Position numbers and translations under genes: made by a program. Positions 28,115 to 39,282 of a stretch of DNA of 39,282 nt are shown piece after piece. The notes under the pieces were generated by a model. The model was not told the DNA's origin and made no database searches. It worked only from the letters and a program-made list of their open reading frames with translations. Every line of letters begins with the position of its first letter. Within the stretch, counting starts at the first letter, position 1. The stretch spans positions 1-39,282 of the forward strand of contig WIXG01000552.1 in NCBI GenBank assembly GCA_009869945.1, given 5' to 3'. The stretch is from Mesaphorura yosii (lineage: Eukaryota > Arthropoda > Collembola > Poduromorpha > Tullbergiidae).

Positions 28115-29038
28115 AATCTGAGTCAATTTTCTGTGCCATAAGATATTTTATATTCACTTTAGTGTTCTCGTGAATAAATCGCATATGCTTTTATTATCGA
28201 TTAACTCCATTAATATGGTTTGTAAGGTTGAAATGGATTTGGTACAAGAGTTTAACGCTTTAATGCAACTGCCAATTAACCAATTCCAGTAGCAAGTGCC
28301 ATTCTATATTTCCAGCAATAAATAGTCAGTCACATGTCCAGAAAAATTACAAAAGCACTCGAGTGCAAATTCAGGCAGCTGCAACCTGCAAAAAACTGCA
28401 ACTATTTTGCGAATGACATGCAGTCCTCTGCTAATTATTGATAAACTGACCATCAGGCCATCGCCTGATCAATCAAAATGTGAATCTACTTGGCTAAACT
28501 CGATTTGTGATTACGATTGGAATGCAAGCCTTTAATTATAACTTAGGATTAAATGTAGCGAGTGCCATTCGCACGATTGCGATTGGTGACTCACGTTCAC
28601 ACCGATTTTGAAGATTGGAATTGAAATGCAGCAGGCTTGAACTTGGAATGTCGCCAAGAATCTAAAATCGAGATTTATAGGAATTGAGCAGTACACATAT
28701 GGAGTTGGCCACTAAAGAATTTCATTATCGACCAAGCATCGGCACCGCCGCGCCGCCTCGCCAGCTTGGCTGCTGAGCTGTTTGCGTTGTCAATAACCAC
28801 ACACGGCCGGGAATTACGACGTAACGCTTTTACGCTACGTTGAATCAATAGAAAACTCTGACAGAGATATTTCTGAATCTTGTCCCGTGGGAAATTGTGA
28901 GATTCTGAATGCAGTCAGATCATCTCTCTTGTAACTTCACTGATAATCTTGCTACATTGAAGAATTACAAAGTGTGTGCCGTTTGCGAAAGTTCAATTCA
29001 GATTCGCCATTCGAGTCTTCAGACAGGGTAGCTGGAGA
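28115..29038. other. Intergenic stretch before DRC1
   Basis: AT-rich apart from a short GC-rich patch near 28743-28765. No gene was recognised. It holds the polyadenylation signal of copy B and presumably the DRC1 promoter, which shows no TATA box I could assign. Confidence 0.5.
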
Positions 29039-31382
29039 ATGGAGAAGGCGAGTGTCGTATCGTGGATGCCTTCCACGATGTCGCACGACTCCGACGCTGA
29101 CGACGACCCTGCCCACCAACACCATCGTCGCTCCAACAAGAAGCAGTCTAACCTCAAGCATTCAGTCGTCAACGCTCCCGAGTCGTCGTGCGGCTGCTAC
29201 TGCGGGAATGACCCGGAACGAGAAGCAAGAATCGCTGCTCGCAGGCAACGAATCGCCGACAAAACGGCTGTAAAGTAAGAAAAAGTAAAAATATAGGAGC
29301 CAGCCCCTGAAAGCCCTGAACGTGCTCATGGCTTAAGCTTAATTCTTAATGCTTCATGCTTAATGCAGGGTTGAGCCAAAGGAGGCCGACAAGGAGTCGG
29401 TGGCCTCTTCAATCGAGCTGCTGACCGCCTACCGCCCCCAAGACCAACAGTTCAAGACCAAACCCACGCGTGGATTCCATCGTTCCACTGCCATCGGGCC
29501 GCCCGTCTCCGCGTCGATTGCTTCGATGCAACCGAGAGCCGCTGTTTCATCAGCCGTTCCCATCCACGAGGGCATGAAAAGCTCCTCCGCTGTCATGGAT
29601 TCGTCTGGAGCTGGCTTTGCTGCGAAAGAAAGTCTGGAAGCTCAGCTGGAGCAGAGTCGGAAGCAGCTAGAGGAGCTCTTGCTGGACGGCGAGACGCTCG
29701 TGACCAACATCAAAGTAGCGGCGGAGTACCGCGAGCGAAGTCGCCAGGACGGAATGAAGCAAACGAAGAAGGAGCGATTGGCCAAGCTGCGGCAGGAAGC
29801 GGAGGAATGCGAGGTGGCGTTCAAGACGATGGAAGCCAATTGGGAGGTGAAGGCTGAAGGCATGCTGCCGCTCGAACTCTACGAGATGATTCAGACGCAG
29901 CAGCACAACTCCGAAAAGTTGCTGGACCGAAAGCAGGAGCTGATCGACGATCTGAACGAGGAGATAGAGACGAATGACGTTCAGTACGAAGCTGATCTGG
30001 GCATTTACCAGAACGATATGATTCTCATGGGCGACAGAATCGACGACCACATCGACACGCTTCGCGCAGCGTTCATGGAGGAACTCAAGCTGATTGAAGT
30101 AAGGCCAATGGCACGAGTGCGAGCGGAAAAGAATTCGTGACCAAGCGCCTTAATTTGTTTGTTGCCTTGCTTTGCAGGAGTACACGGCCCACGATAGACA
30201 AGTGATGCTGGAGCAGAACCAGAAAGAATGGATGGATTTGCTCGAGAAATTCGAGAATCTTGACAAGAGCGCCACGAACGATCGACAGCAGGGCGCATTC
30301 GATCGCTTCACGAAGCTCGGAGAGCTGTTCTCAAGCACTCGCGAAGTCAATAAAGTCAAGGAGACGCTCAAGGACGATTTTCGAGTAAGAAAACCTTCTT
30401 AATTTAATATTGAGATTCCACTTAATTTTCCCTCTTAGACTCTTCAATTGGAGCTGGAGCACATCAAAACGGCGACGCTTATCAATCTGGAGAAGCTTGA
30501 GTACAATTCAGAGGTGCTACGTCGTCGCGAAGTGGAAAACATGGCCATGAAAAACAGCCTGAAGCGCCTCCTCCTGAAAACCCAAGACAAATTCAACGCC
30601 AAAGTGCACGAATACGAACGTCTCGTCGCCAAAGCCCACCGAGACAGCGATCGAATCATTCGCGAGATTTACCGGCTGCAGCAGGTCAATGCGGACGCGG
30701 GCAAGAAGCTCCTGCACCAGCTGGCGCTGGAATGGCGCACGTACATGGACCTTTGGACATTCAGCGAAGAGGAGGCGAGGGAAAAACTTATCCAACTGAA
30801 TCAGAGCGAGAAGCTCATCTTCGAGACTCAATTTGGGCTCAAGCCGACTGATCCGGACATGAAGGCACTTGACGATCGTCCGGCAGAAGTACAGAAGTTC
30901 ATTGAGCGGGAGGACAAGTGTGAAACGAAAGAAAAGTCACCAGTGAAGCTCCACAACCAGATGGAGACTGAACGCGAGTCCCGCGCCGTCGACACATATG
31001 CGAAACTGGAGCGCTTCCCGTTCCCTAGCAAAAATGACGTTTCTGAGTACTGGGACCGATTTCTTCTTCTGCTGGATCCGAGACACGTCGACTGGCGGGT
31101 GATTATGGGTTGCTTCGCGCAATTCCACAAGCTCCTCAAAGGTAAAGTCGTCACCTCGTCGCAGTCACCGTCGACCATAGAATATTTGGTGACTCCGCTC
31201 CACTGATTCTGACAATTGCTCTTATCGCTGTTCTCTTTACAGTTCGGAACCAGTACGAGCAAGACATTTGCTCGCTGTATCGCGAGAACACGGAGCTGAG
31301 TTTCCTGCTGCAGAAGAACCTTCAGGGCAACGATCGCCAGTGCGTCGGACAGCAGCATGCCAATGAGCCTTCGTATTGCTAA
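29039..31382 (+). CDS. DRC1: Dynein regulatory complex subunit 1
   Basis: Five exons (29039-29274, 29369-30098, 30178-30384, 30439-31141 and 31243-31382) join in frame to 671 residues, close to the family's usual 700 or so. DRC1 is the scaffold of the nexin-dynein regulatory complex that links outer doublets and tunes dynein in motile cilia and sperm flagella. Recognisable blocks in order are IAARRQRIA (about residue 70), LVTNIKVAAEYRER (about 185), YEMIQTQQHNSEKLL (about 245), NLEKLEYNSEVLRRRE (about 405), YMDLWTFSEEEA (about 490) and a C-terminal SEYWDRFLLLL, then YRENTELSFLLQKNL. Most of the chain is predicted coiled coil. I started at the ATG at 29039. In arthropods it would serve sperm and possibly chordotonal cilia. 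The linker before the C-terminal block is shorter than in vertebrates. Confidence 0.9.
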
Positions 31383-32146
31383 ATTCACCCGAATTTAGCA
31401 AAAATTACGTGATTTACAATTTTAAACAACGGTGTGTGTGCATCAAACATGAATTAAAGCTGGTAGAGAGACGAGATTTGTCAATCTCAAATGTGGAGAT
31501 CTTCTCGCCTGTAATTCCGTGATCCTTGCGGCAGTGCATCTTTTCATAAGAAAGATTCAAATCGTGTGCTTGTCAAATGGAGGGAGACGAGCAAAGGCAC
31601 AACGGAAATCTGCTTACGACTTACGACACTGCAGTGCACCGGTCTTTTGTTCATTATCATTCATTGTTATTATATTCGCGTTCTATTCTTTTACTTTACT
31701 TTTGAATGAGTTAATTAATGGGTCAATTTGTTGTGAACTGAAGCATTAAGTTTTTGAGTTCAGTCCTCCTGTCTGTGTTTGCTTTGCTTTAAGTTCTATC
31801 TCAGGTAAATTTGCCGGTGCAGTGCCATTTCGTTGCTGCCTCTGCCACCAGCCACCGGTCCGATCAATAAAGATTTAGACCCTGCTTCTCCGTCATTTCA
31901 TTAGTTAAGCCTGAGCAACGTAAGTTAAATTTATTTTCTTCACGAGTCAAGCACTCTTTCGAAATAGATAAGCAGCGAGCGTTGCAGGCTCCTATTTTGT
32001 GATTACGAAACTTGCGAATTACTTTAAAGCGGTTCCTTCTGCTCTGATATTTTCTTGTAGCCCGGTCCAGGCCCAGACTATGGTGACGCAACACAAAGAC
32101 ACCGCCCTGTTAAGCTCAAGTACAAGCTAAATGTTGCGGCTGGTAA
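31383..32146. other. Intergenic stretch between DRC1 and the GKAP-domain gene
   Basis: No supported gene. Short frames at 31519-31749 and 31864-32094 lack any signal. The 5' untranslated region of the next gene presumably lies near 32050-32146. Confidence 0.5.
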
Positions 32147-34823
32147 ATGGACTCTAACAGCTTCAGCATCTTCGGACCCTACGCTGACAAGTTTAAATCA
32201 AAGTTACCAAAGAATCAGAACGACACGGAACCACCCTCGACCTCGACGCTGAAGTCAGTAACAAGATCGCAGAAGAAACCAATCCAGCAATCACAACCTC
32301 CGCCTGCGTCCATCAAGAAGGTTCTCTTTGCCAGGTAGGCGCCTCGCCTCAATCATTAGTTAACCCCTGCTGGATTTGCTTGCTTATTCGTAGTAATAAT
32401 TGGTCTTAACGTTTGTTTGTTAGTTCCACGACCGCTGGACCAAGCAACCGAGCAGCTCCCACGAAGACTGTCCCTGATTGGACCGCATTCCACAAGAAGC
32501 CATCTTCAAACTTTGCTCTTTCCACTAAGACCAAGTTGAGTTCTCGCATGAATCAGGCCGAAGAGCGACGAAGACAAAACAGGACAGAAATCGTTACTGA
32601 AAAACGGAATATTGACGTCGCTTCGTTAAATTTTTTCACACCCGCTTCAACGAAGGCAACAGCCATGAGTGCAACCGGAGACGGACTCACGACTGCTGCG
32701 GCTCCAGTGAAGGAGAGCAGGAAGGAGCAACTGCTACGGTGGAAGAGGGAGAAGGAGGAAATGGCCAAGAGTGGCCCACAGAAGAAGCCTCCGTTCAAGG
32801 TAAGGCAAAGACTTGCGATCTTGCGAATTCCGGTTCGTGGATCCTTTTGTCGAAATTATCGAAAATTATTATGTCATTTCTCTTTTGTAGTCTGGCCCCG
32901 CTCAGCCCGTGTCTACACCTGCTGGCGTTCGGATTCAGAAACAAGCATTCGCATTGGCTCCGAAGCTGCAGCAGCAACCGGAGGAGAGGAGAGTGACCAG
33001 AGCAATGGCCAAGGCGCAGACAGTTCCCCTCGCACCTCAGGCAAATCGCAACGCAATGGACACTACGAAGAGCAGAGCTCCGTCAAAACTCAAAGCAGGT
33101 AGGTTTTTGGCGTGTGCCTAGCCGTCTCCCAAATGATTGTTCTGTCTTCTCCCGACTCCCCAATTAATTTCTATGTTACGATTTTTTTCATTTAAGCAAA
33201 CAACGTCAATGGGAATTGCGGAATCGCTTCAGAGAACGAGAAACCGAAGCCAAGAACTGGGAAGGTCAAGCCAACTGCAGCGGCAGAAGTCCCGATTGAA
33301 CCTACCAGCTCCATGCAAGAGCCGGAGCCCATGATTATTGATAACCATGAAGAGAAAGTGGAATCGAATTCGAAATCACATAATGGTCAAGATAAGGCGA
33401 ATGTGGCGGTGACAGCAAACTCTGTGACTGTGAACACGTGTGCACCAGGCACAAGTGGGTCAACGACAAATGGCAGCGAGACCGCGCCTGCAAAACCGAG
33501 AGTGAGGAAGCCGAAGGGAATGCAATTCGACTCGGCTTACGTGGAATACAAGTGAGTCAAATTGAAATTGTCCAGATTTTTAGAATTGACTGCTGTGCAA
33601 GTTGTAAGATTTCTGATTTTTACGACGTTGTTTGCCATTTTGCAGTGACAAATTTGTGAAAACATGCTCCTCGCTTGTAGAGTGTTCCACAAAGTGGACA
33701 GAATTATTTGCCAGTCGCCGAGCAGAGATTCCTGAGGAGGTTTGCTGCGATATCGAAAGTTCTCTTGGCCAGGCGAAGCTGTTACTTGAGTCAAAGCTGC
33801 CACAATTTGGGGAGCTGCTGTACTTCTACCTGAGCAAGCATCAGGATCCAGGCCCCATTCTGTCGGGCGATCTGCAGGGATGGTGGGACGTTGCCGTTAT
33901 CAGTGTGAGTGATCTGTTTAAAGTTTCGTATTGTACTTCTTTCTTGCAAAGACAAACTTTTTTGACTTTGGGTGTTGCTTTGATTTATGTAGGTTGACAA
34001 AGTCCTTAAGCGATTTGAGAATCTGACCGAGTTGGAGAAAAAAGGATGGGTGACCGACGAAGTGAAGCCAGACGAGAAGGAAAAGAGCGCCCGTGGCTCG
34101 GGTTCTGCACTGCCAAAGCCGAAGGGTTCAGGAGGTTCAAAAACCACTGCGAAAGCCAACTCCGGGTTGATGGCCTTCCTGGCGGGTGAGTAGAATGGTT
34201 TTTCTCTTCATTCTTGCTGTCGAAGCTGCCCATGCCCATTGAGGACTGAACCAGTGACTCAACCAATTTTTTGTCTTACTTTCAGAGAAGAGACGAAGGG
34301 CCGCCGCTGCTGCTGCTGCCGGCAACGAGGAGCCTTTGACCGAGAATGGTGCCGTTGCCTCCACGATTTCCAAGTCACCGAGTCCTGACCGCAAGTTTGA
34401 AGGTGGCTTCTTCGCAATTCGCAGCCCTGCTTCGATTAAGACTCCCAAACAAGAGGAGCGGACTCCTCGTGGTAACAGGAGCTCGTTGAGTCGTCTTTCG
34501 TCCTCTTTTCAAGCGCGCCTGCAGGTGACACCGGGATCTGCGTCAGCTAACGGAATCGCACACGCTTCGCGCCGCCTCAGCAACCCCAAAACTCCGTTTT
34601 TCATGCTGGCAGTCAGAAAGTCGATGGGACCAATTTGCAAGGTGTGATGTGCTTGGTGCTTAGAACACTATGCATGCTCTTTTTACCATTTCGGGGTTTA
34701 ATTCATGTGTTTTGCTCGCAGATCGGGGTTGATGGAGTTCCTCTGAAGGATGTGCCTCAGCAAACTGCGGAGGGTCTCTCGCCCTTGGCTTTCAGAAGCT
34801 TCCCGGAAGAAGCGTCAATGTAA
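32147..34823 (+). CDS. GKAP-domain protein, HURP/Mars-like spindle protein
   Basis: Eight exons join in frame to 678 residues: 32147-32334, 32424-32799, 32891-33098, 33197-33551, 33646-33904, 33993-34185, 34286-34641 and 34722-34823. The N-terminal 375 residues are basic, Ser/Pro/Lys-rich and mostly disordered, with a charged helix RKEQLLRWKREKEEM near the exon 2 end. Residues about 378-525 form the GKAP domain: CSSLVECSTKWTELF, then a helix ending AKLLLESKLPQFGELL, then DLQGWWDVAVISVDKVLKRF and LTELEKKGW. This combination is that of DLGAP5/HURP and Drosophila Mars, which bundle spindle microtubules near kinetochores. The neuronal DLGAP1-4 scaffolds have the same domain, but the basic N-terminus, RKEQL helix and SP/TP-rich tail favour the mitotic member. 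An AATAAA lies at 35001-35006. Confidence 0.82.
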
Positions 34824-35209
34824 TTATTCTCAATTCGAATTATTTCAACTGCATTGACCCTCCGAAACGACCTTCGACCTTGCAACCCTCTTGCATTATA
34901 CAACGAATTTCTGTATTTATATTTATCAGTATCATTTGTTTGTGTTTAATAATTGCAATTATGTAAACTCTGTCAGCAATCTTCACGTACTTCATTCACG
35001 AATAAACATGGCGTTTCATTTCAAAGATTGTGCAGCTTATAATTGTGAAGAGAAGCTTGAGTGATTAAGGAAATGCGAATTCTTCATCCCTGATCGGTTG
35101 ACCAACAAGAAATTAAGATTTGTAGCACCATAAACTCAATCAGAAAGAGAAAGCATAACGTCCATTATGTTATCTCCCACAAAATAAACCCCTACGGACC
35201 AAAATTGGC
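34824..35209. other. 3' region of the GKAP gene and spacer
   Basis: It contains the AATAAA at 35001-35006 for the upstream gene. Nothing else is recognised. Confidence 0.6.
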
Positions 35210-35213
35210 AAAA
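35210..35213 (-). terminator. RNA polymerase III T-run after the tRNA
   Basis: Four T on the minus strand, 6 bases beyond the tRNA 3' end, form a minimal polymerase III stop. A second TTTT follows a few bases farther. Confidence 0.6.
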
Positions 35214-35219
35214 GTGTTC

Positions 35220-35291
35220 GGGCTCAACCGGGATTTGAACCCGGGACCTCCTGCACCCAAAGCAGGAATCATACCCCTAGACCACTGAGCC
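35220..35291 (-). tRNA. trnP(ugg): tRNA-Pro (anticodon UGG)
   Basis: The minus strand folds as a complete intronless cloverleaf. Acceptor GGCTCAG pairs with TTGAGCC (one G-U). The D region holds the A box TGGTCTAGGGGT. The anticodon stem CCTGC/GCAGG frames the loop TTTGGGT with anticodon TGG. The T arm carries GGGTTCAAATCCC, a good B box. The discriminator is C and CCA is not encoded, as expected for a nuclear gene. Confidence 0.96.
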
Positions 35292-35908
35292 GCTGTTGGA
35301 TATTGGGTGCGATTAAAACTTTTATCAGTTACCTACGCAGGGAATCCTGGATGCTATGCTGGTGTCGGTGTTGAGTTAATTTTACTAATTAAGTAAAGCT
35401 AGCATTTAAACCCGACAACGTTCGATTCGCGATTCGCCAAAGTACAGCAGTCCAGAGAAGCCAAGAGCCGTAAAACCATAAATGGATCAAACCGGCTGAA
35501 AAGATAAAAGCCACGAACGAATTGAATCGTCGCACTTGCTCAGCTGCTGAAGGAGATGCTGGGCTGGGCTGATGAATCATCTCATCAACCAACCCCCGCA
35601 GAGTAGAGAGAGAAAATGTGGTAATACAACGCAACATGACGACAAAGGAGATACATTAGGAAATGAGATTGTGAATTGGGCCAGACTGCGTGGCGACGGC
35701 GACTACACATAAAAAGGTTACCTGCCACTTTTCTTGGTAGAAGTTCGGCATTCGCATTTACTTTCACATCTTGGCTTCTTGGTTCTTGACTGGCTAAGTT
35801 TTTAACTGTTTCCTAAGTTAACTGACTAATTCCACAATTCTAACTGGACTGGTTTCTCGTAAATTGACATATTGACTTTCAATTCGAACAAAATAGCGCT
35901 TATCGCTC
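35292..35908. other. Intergenic stretch before the F-box gene
   Basis: No gene recognised. Minus-strand frames at 35389-35637 and 35585-35767 have no support. The F-box gene's promoter and 5' untranslated region should lie in the last 150 bases. Confidence 0.5.
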
Positions 35909-37716
35909 ATGGCATCGAAGAAGACGAAAAAGTGGAACAAGGAAATGAGGCGACAAATGTGGCAGCGACTATGGCTGGGAGGTGAAGCTGAACCTGAAGC
36001 TGGAGCAGCTCAACAATGCAAGAATCCATTTCAGCTACCTGAGGTAAGGCAACCGGGTTGCGGGTCCACAATTCAGAATCTGCAAACGGACAAAAACATT
36101 CAACTTTGATTTTGTAGATCATTGAAAATGTAATGAAGCACATGGACACGCACGACCTTCGTGCTGCTCGTCAAGCATCCCGCCATTGGCTCTCACTTTC
36201 GGCGCCTGTCATCAGAACCCGTCCGCAGACTGTTAAACTGAATGGATCCGAAGAAATTGATGACTATCTGCAATTTCTACAGCAGCCAGAGTCTGCCGAG
36301 TTCAGAAGATGGAATCTCAAGTACGAAATCACTACTAAATTCACATGGAAGTTCGAGGAAATTCTACAAAAACTGACTGTTATTTTGAAGATTTCTGGTC
36401 CAAACTGCATTGAAGCGCTGACTATCTTCGGAGACTACTTTTTCCGTGAAGATCGATACCCTGGGCTTACGTCGAGCTTCGTCGCGCTCATCGACTATGT
36501 TGCTTCTGGACTGAAGCGGCTCACAATCAATGACAACACTTTGTCAAACCATTTGGGTCATCACTACTCGTTTGCCGAACTTATTCGCCGTTTTCTGCAA
36601 TTGGCATCAAACTTGACTCACCTGATCTTCGACCTTTCCGTCGTCTGGACCGAGCACGTGGAACACTACGCTTACGACCGGATCATTTCGGGAGTGCTCT
36701 TGAAGAAATTGAAAAATTTGCAGCATCTGGAGGTGCTTTTAACTCCGACACTCCCAACAATCGATCTCCCAAAGTTGACTCATTTCAAGCTCTATCTAAC
36801 GGAGAAACTGGGGCCGAACGATCAGCTGGATCTGAATCTTGTCTTGTGGTCCGTGCCGCACACATTGAAGTCGCTTGAGATTGAAACCCATTGTCAAAAC
36901 AGCACTGACACATATTTGCCTCCTCTTTTCGTGTTCTTTCCCAATTTACGTGAATTTTGCGAGATCGACAAACTGGGCCCCTGCTCATCCAGAGGATCAG
37001 TATCAAGACCACGGATTGGATCTAGACGGCCTAGACCTAAGATGAAAGTGCGCAAAACCTTGCCTAGGGACTTGGAGAGCATTCGCGTGAACATCGCGGC
37101 TGTTATCATGAACTGGAAGTCACGAATTTATGAAGCAAACCCGCGTATCCAGTCGCTCGCCTTTCAGCTCGACGACGAGTGTACTTCATTCGAGCCGCTG
37201 ACGCAGGCAGAGAAGCTGAACGTCCAGAATATCCTCACATACTTCGTCTCAGGTTTCAAGTACGTCAAGAAGCTCACAATTGACATTCAATCGGTGAACA
37301 TTGACCCGGCGATGTACATTCGAATGATATTGTGTGCATTTGGTCACCGTGTCGAGGTTCTGGAGCTGAGAAATTACTACGAAGATGTGCTAGGGCTTGT
37401 GGTGGCGTCAGAGCCCAAAGGAAGTCGCTTCCTGACTGCGCTGAAGAACATCCGAGAAATTATTGTTACGCCCTTCGAGCCGAAGTTCATGACTCAGTTC
37501 AAGAAATCAGGCATGACCTCCAATCCTGGAGCATGCAGACTGGACTTGGAACGCATTCTCGCCCTCGGCGTCATGCCAAAACTTGAAGTCGTGCGCCCAC
37601 CGTGTAGATTTGGCTTCTCCTGGATTCCTGACTCTCCGACGTTCATTCATTCTCGTGACAAGGAGTTGGCCAAGATACGAGAACGCTACCCGCAGGTTGA
37701 GGTCAAATTCTTGTAA
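35909..37716 (+). CDS. F-box protein with LRR-like C-terminal region, 577 aa
   Basis: Exon 1 (35909-36043) and exon 2 (36118-37716) join in phase 0 through GTAAGG and TTTTGTAG to give 577 residues. The splice completes an F-box around residues 40-78: FQLPE, then IIENVMKHMDTHDLRAARQ and SRHWLSL. F-box proteins bind Skp1 and present substrates to SCF ubiquitin ligases. Beyond it are irregular leucine-rich segments (ASNLTHLIFDLS, LKNLQHLEVLL, PKLTHFKLYL, HTLKSLEIE and NIREIIV) spaced like degenerate LRRs, as in FBXL-type proteins. The first 40 residues are highly charged. A basic patch (SRPRIGSRRPRPKMKVRK) sits near residue 345. The substrate is unknown. The gene converges with the GH1 gene, 177 bases apart. 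Confidence 0.8.
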
Positions 37717-37893
37717 GGAGAAAGTATTAACTAAGTTTCAACAACAGCAGCAGCAAACGAACAATTAAATGTGTTTATTATTTCTTCGTTAATTTGCTAA
37801 TAGCCGTTAATTATTTATTCGTTGGTGAGATGAAATTTATAAAATTCAAAAAAAATTAAGGCGTTTCGTAGAATTGCACTGCATTAATTCTGG

Positions 37894-39282
37894 TCATTCT
37901 TTAACAAATCCATTGTTTATGAAAACATTTCTCAAAAACCCGGCCGACTTCTTCGGCGTACGCTTCCGTTTCGGATCCGTGTGGTCGACTTGATGTACCC
38001 CAAACACAGTCGTGTATCCTTGATCCCACTCGAACCCGTCCGTGAGGCACCAAGCCATGTATCCGCTCACATTGCAGCCATCTAACTGCACCGCCTTCAG
38101 GAGTTCATTCAAGTAGCCTCGGTAGTATTCCACTCTTTGGGGGTCGTCCACCGCATTTCCTTCCACAACGCAGGCACCGCTTTCTGTCACAATCAGCTCT
38201 GGATTGCCGTACTCGTCTTTGATCCAGTTCAGAATCCGGCGGAGGCCCCACGGCACGAGTTTGAGCCACAGCACGCCGCCTTCGGACCATGTCGGGTCGT
38301 AATGCCGATGCGAGTTGTCGTCCGTCCCGTATTTTGGACTGGAAGCCCTAGCCTGGAGTTCCTCAGCGTTGAGGGCTCTCGTCAGCCGTGTCGTGTAGTG
38401 GTTCAAGCCGATAAAATCGATACTGCCCTTAATCCGATCAATCCAAGCCGGGCTGAATTCCGGCAGTCTTGATGTCGGTCTTCCTTCGGCTTTGACGTTG
38501 GCAACCATCGTTTCAATCACGAGCGGAGGGTAGCCGCCTTTGAAAATGGGATGAAAAAGGCAACCAACCTGTCCACAGCAACAAAATAAGCCAATGAGTA
38601 AATTCGAACGTTTATGGCGAGGAAGAATGATGGCTGATGGCTCCTTACGTCAAATTGTCTCGATCTCTCCGCCGCTTGGCTATCCGCGTCCGAATTGGGG
38701 TCCGCTGGCAGAAACCAGGAGCAGTCCGCCGCCAAGCCAACTTTTCCGTTCTGCACAGCTCTAAATTCATCCGCATAAATGTGGTACGCTTCCGCATGAG
38801 CCTTGAGCATACTGTGGATGACAAGGTGAGGCTTAATCGCTGGCTCATCTACGATTGACGGCGCGAAATGTCCACGATCGTAGCCGCACCACGAAAATAT
38901 GTGCGGCTCATTAAGCGTCAACCAGTATTTGACTCGATCACCAAACTTGGAGAAGCACAAGCGGGCATAATTACCAAACTCTTTGATCATGAGCTCATCA
39001 TTCAGCCAGCCGCCCTGATCCTGCAGCTTTTGGGGTAAGTCCCAATGGAAGAGAGTTATCATCGGCTGAATTCCGTGGGCGAGCAGTTCGTCGATTAGAG
39101 CATTGTAGTAATCGATTCCAGGCTGGTTGATGAGGTTGGTAGTACCATCGGGCAAAATTCGCGTCCATGCAATGGAGAACCGGTACATTTTGGCACCCAT
39201 GTTGACGAGGAGCTGGACATCTTCCTTGTATCTGTGATAAGAGTCAGTAGCCACATCGCCTGTGCTCTTATCGACAATTGGG
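37894..39282 (-). CDS. Glycoside hydrolase family 1 (beta-glucosidase/lactase/myrosinase-like), 5' end outside window
   Basis: The last two exons are present (39282-38649 and 38568-37894; GTAAGG donor, GTGGACAG acceptor), giving about 435 residues. The frame is open at the window edge, where STGDVATDSYHRYKEDV shows that the start and first strand are missing. The GH1 acid/base motif WLTLNEP is intact (Glu codon at 38907-38909). The nucleophile motif reads IVTESG (Glu codon at 38182-38184) where ITENG is usual. Other family marks are YRFSIAWTRILP, LFHWDLPQ, IGLNHYTT and the aglycone/glycone block CLTDGFEWDQGY (usually SL-DNFEW). These enzymes hydrolyse beta-glucosides or beta-galactosides; the substrate cannot be told. 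HPIFKGGYP is conserved, but the preceding residues read VGCLF instead of the common LGWF. It appears functional. Confidence 0.9.

Noticed and set aside
30828..31388. 186-residue minus-strand frame over the 3' half of DRC1
   Set aside because: It is antisense to a conserved DRC1 exon, with no start context or family.
1..39282. CRISPR arrays, phage, insertion sequences or bacterial operons
   Set aside because: No regularly spaced repeats and no transposase or integrase motifs were seen; the spliced genes and arthropod families show a nuclear eukaryotic sequence.

Overview
The window is eukaryotic and looks like a compact arthropod genome. It has short GT-AG introns (about 40-110 nt), no bacterial operon or Shine-Dalgarno structure, insect-type chemoreceptors (gustatory-receptor-like and ionotropic-receptor-like), CBM14 chitin-binding and Kazal domains, and a tRNA with internal A and B boxes. 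The many intronless or nearly intronless chemoreceptors, lying among small secreted proteins, F-box and GH1 genes, fit a springtail (Collembola) best. That placement is an inference from gene content, not a proof.

Region 1 (about 0.6-25.7 kb) is a chemosensory birth-and-death neighbourhood. It opens with a Cys-loop ligand-gated ion channel on the minus strand. Next come one intact 785-residue ionotropic-receptor-like gene and at least five decayed relatives or fragments of it, on both strands, at about 3.5-4.4, 7.2, 13.0, 14.2-15.6 and 19.6 kb, with a doubtful sixth at 17.6 kb. Mixed in are four complete or near-complete gustatory-receptor-like genes (8.3-9.5, 16.0-17.2, 20.0-21.6 and 23.1-24.3 kb), one with a single frameshift (17.9-19.1 kb), and three C-terminal receptor remnants (3.2, 24.6 and 25.5 kb). 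A receptor-tyrosine-kinase remnant, a kelch plus CBM14 secreted-protein pseudogene, a small Kazal-type inhibitor and a secreted protein possibly related to CBM2 carbohydrate-binding modules lie between them.

Region 2 (about 26-35 kb) changes character. It holds a tandem pair of small paralogous genes of unknown family with coiled-coil starts and TATA boxes, then a five-exon DRC1 gene (nexin-dynein regulatory complex of motile axonemes), then an eight-exon GKAP-domain gene of the HURP/Mars type (spindle microtubules), all on the plus strand. A tRNA-Pro(UGG) follows on the minus strand.

Region 3 (35.9 kb to the end) has a two-exon F-box protein on the plus strand, converging with a GH1 beta-glucosidase-like gene on the minus strand whose 5' part lies outside the window.

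The most notable points are: a splice acceptor in the ion-channel gene that lacks AG exactly where the protein alignment requires it; a 39-nt-arm inverted repeat just downstream of that gene; the dense set of receptor fragments with aligned frameshifts; the kelch-CBM14 reading frame interrupted by TAG and TGA; an intron of 78 nt that keeps the frame open; and the unrecognised paired gene family at 26.2-28.1 kb. All homology calls come from reading motifs and from comparing copies within the window; no database search was possible.
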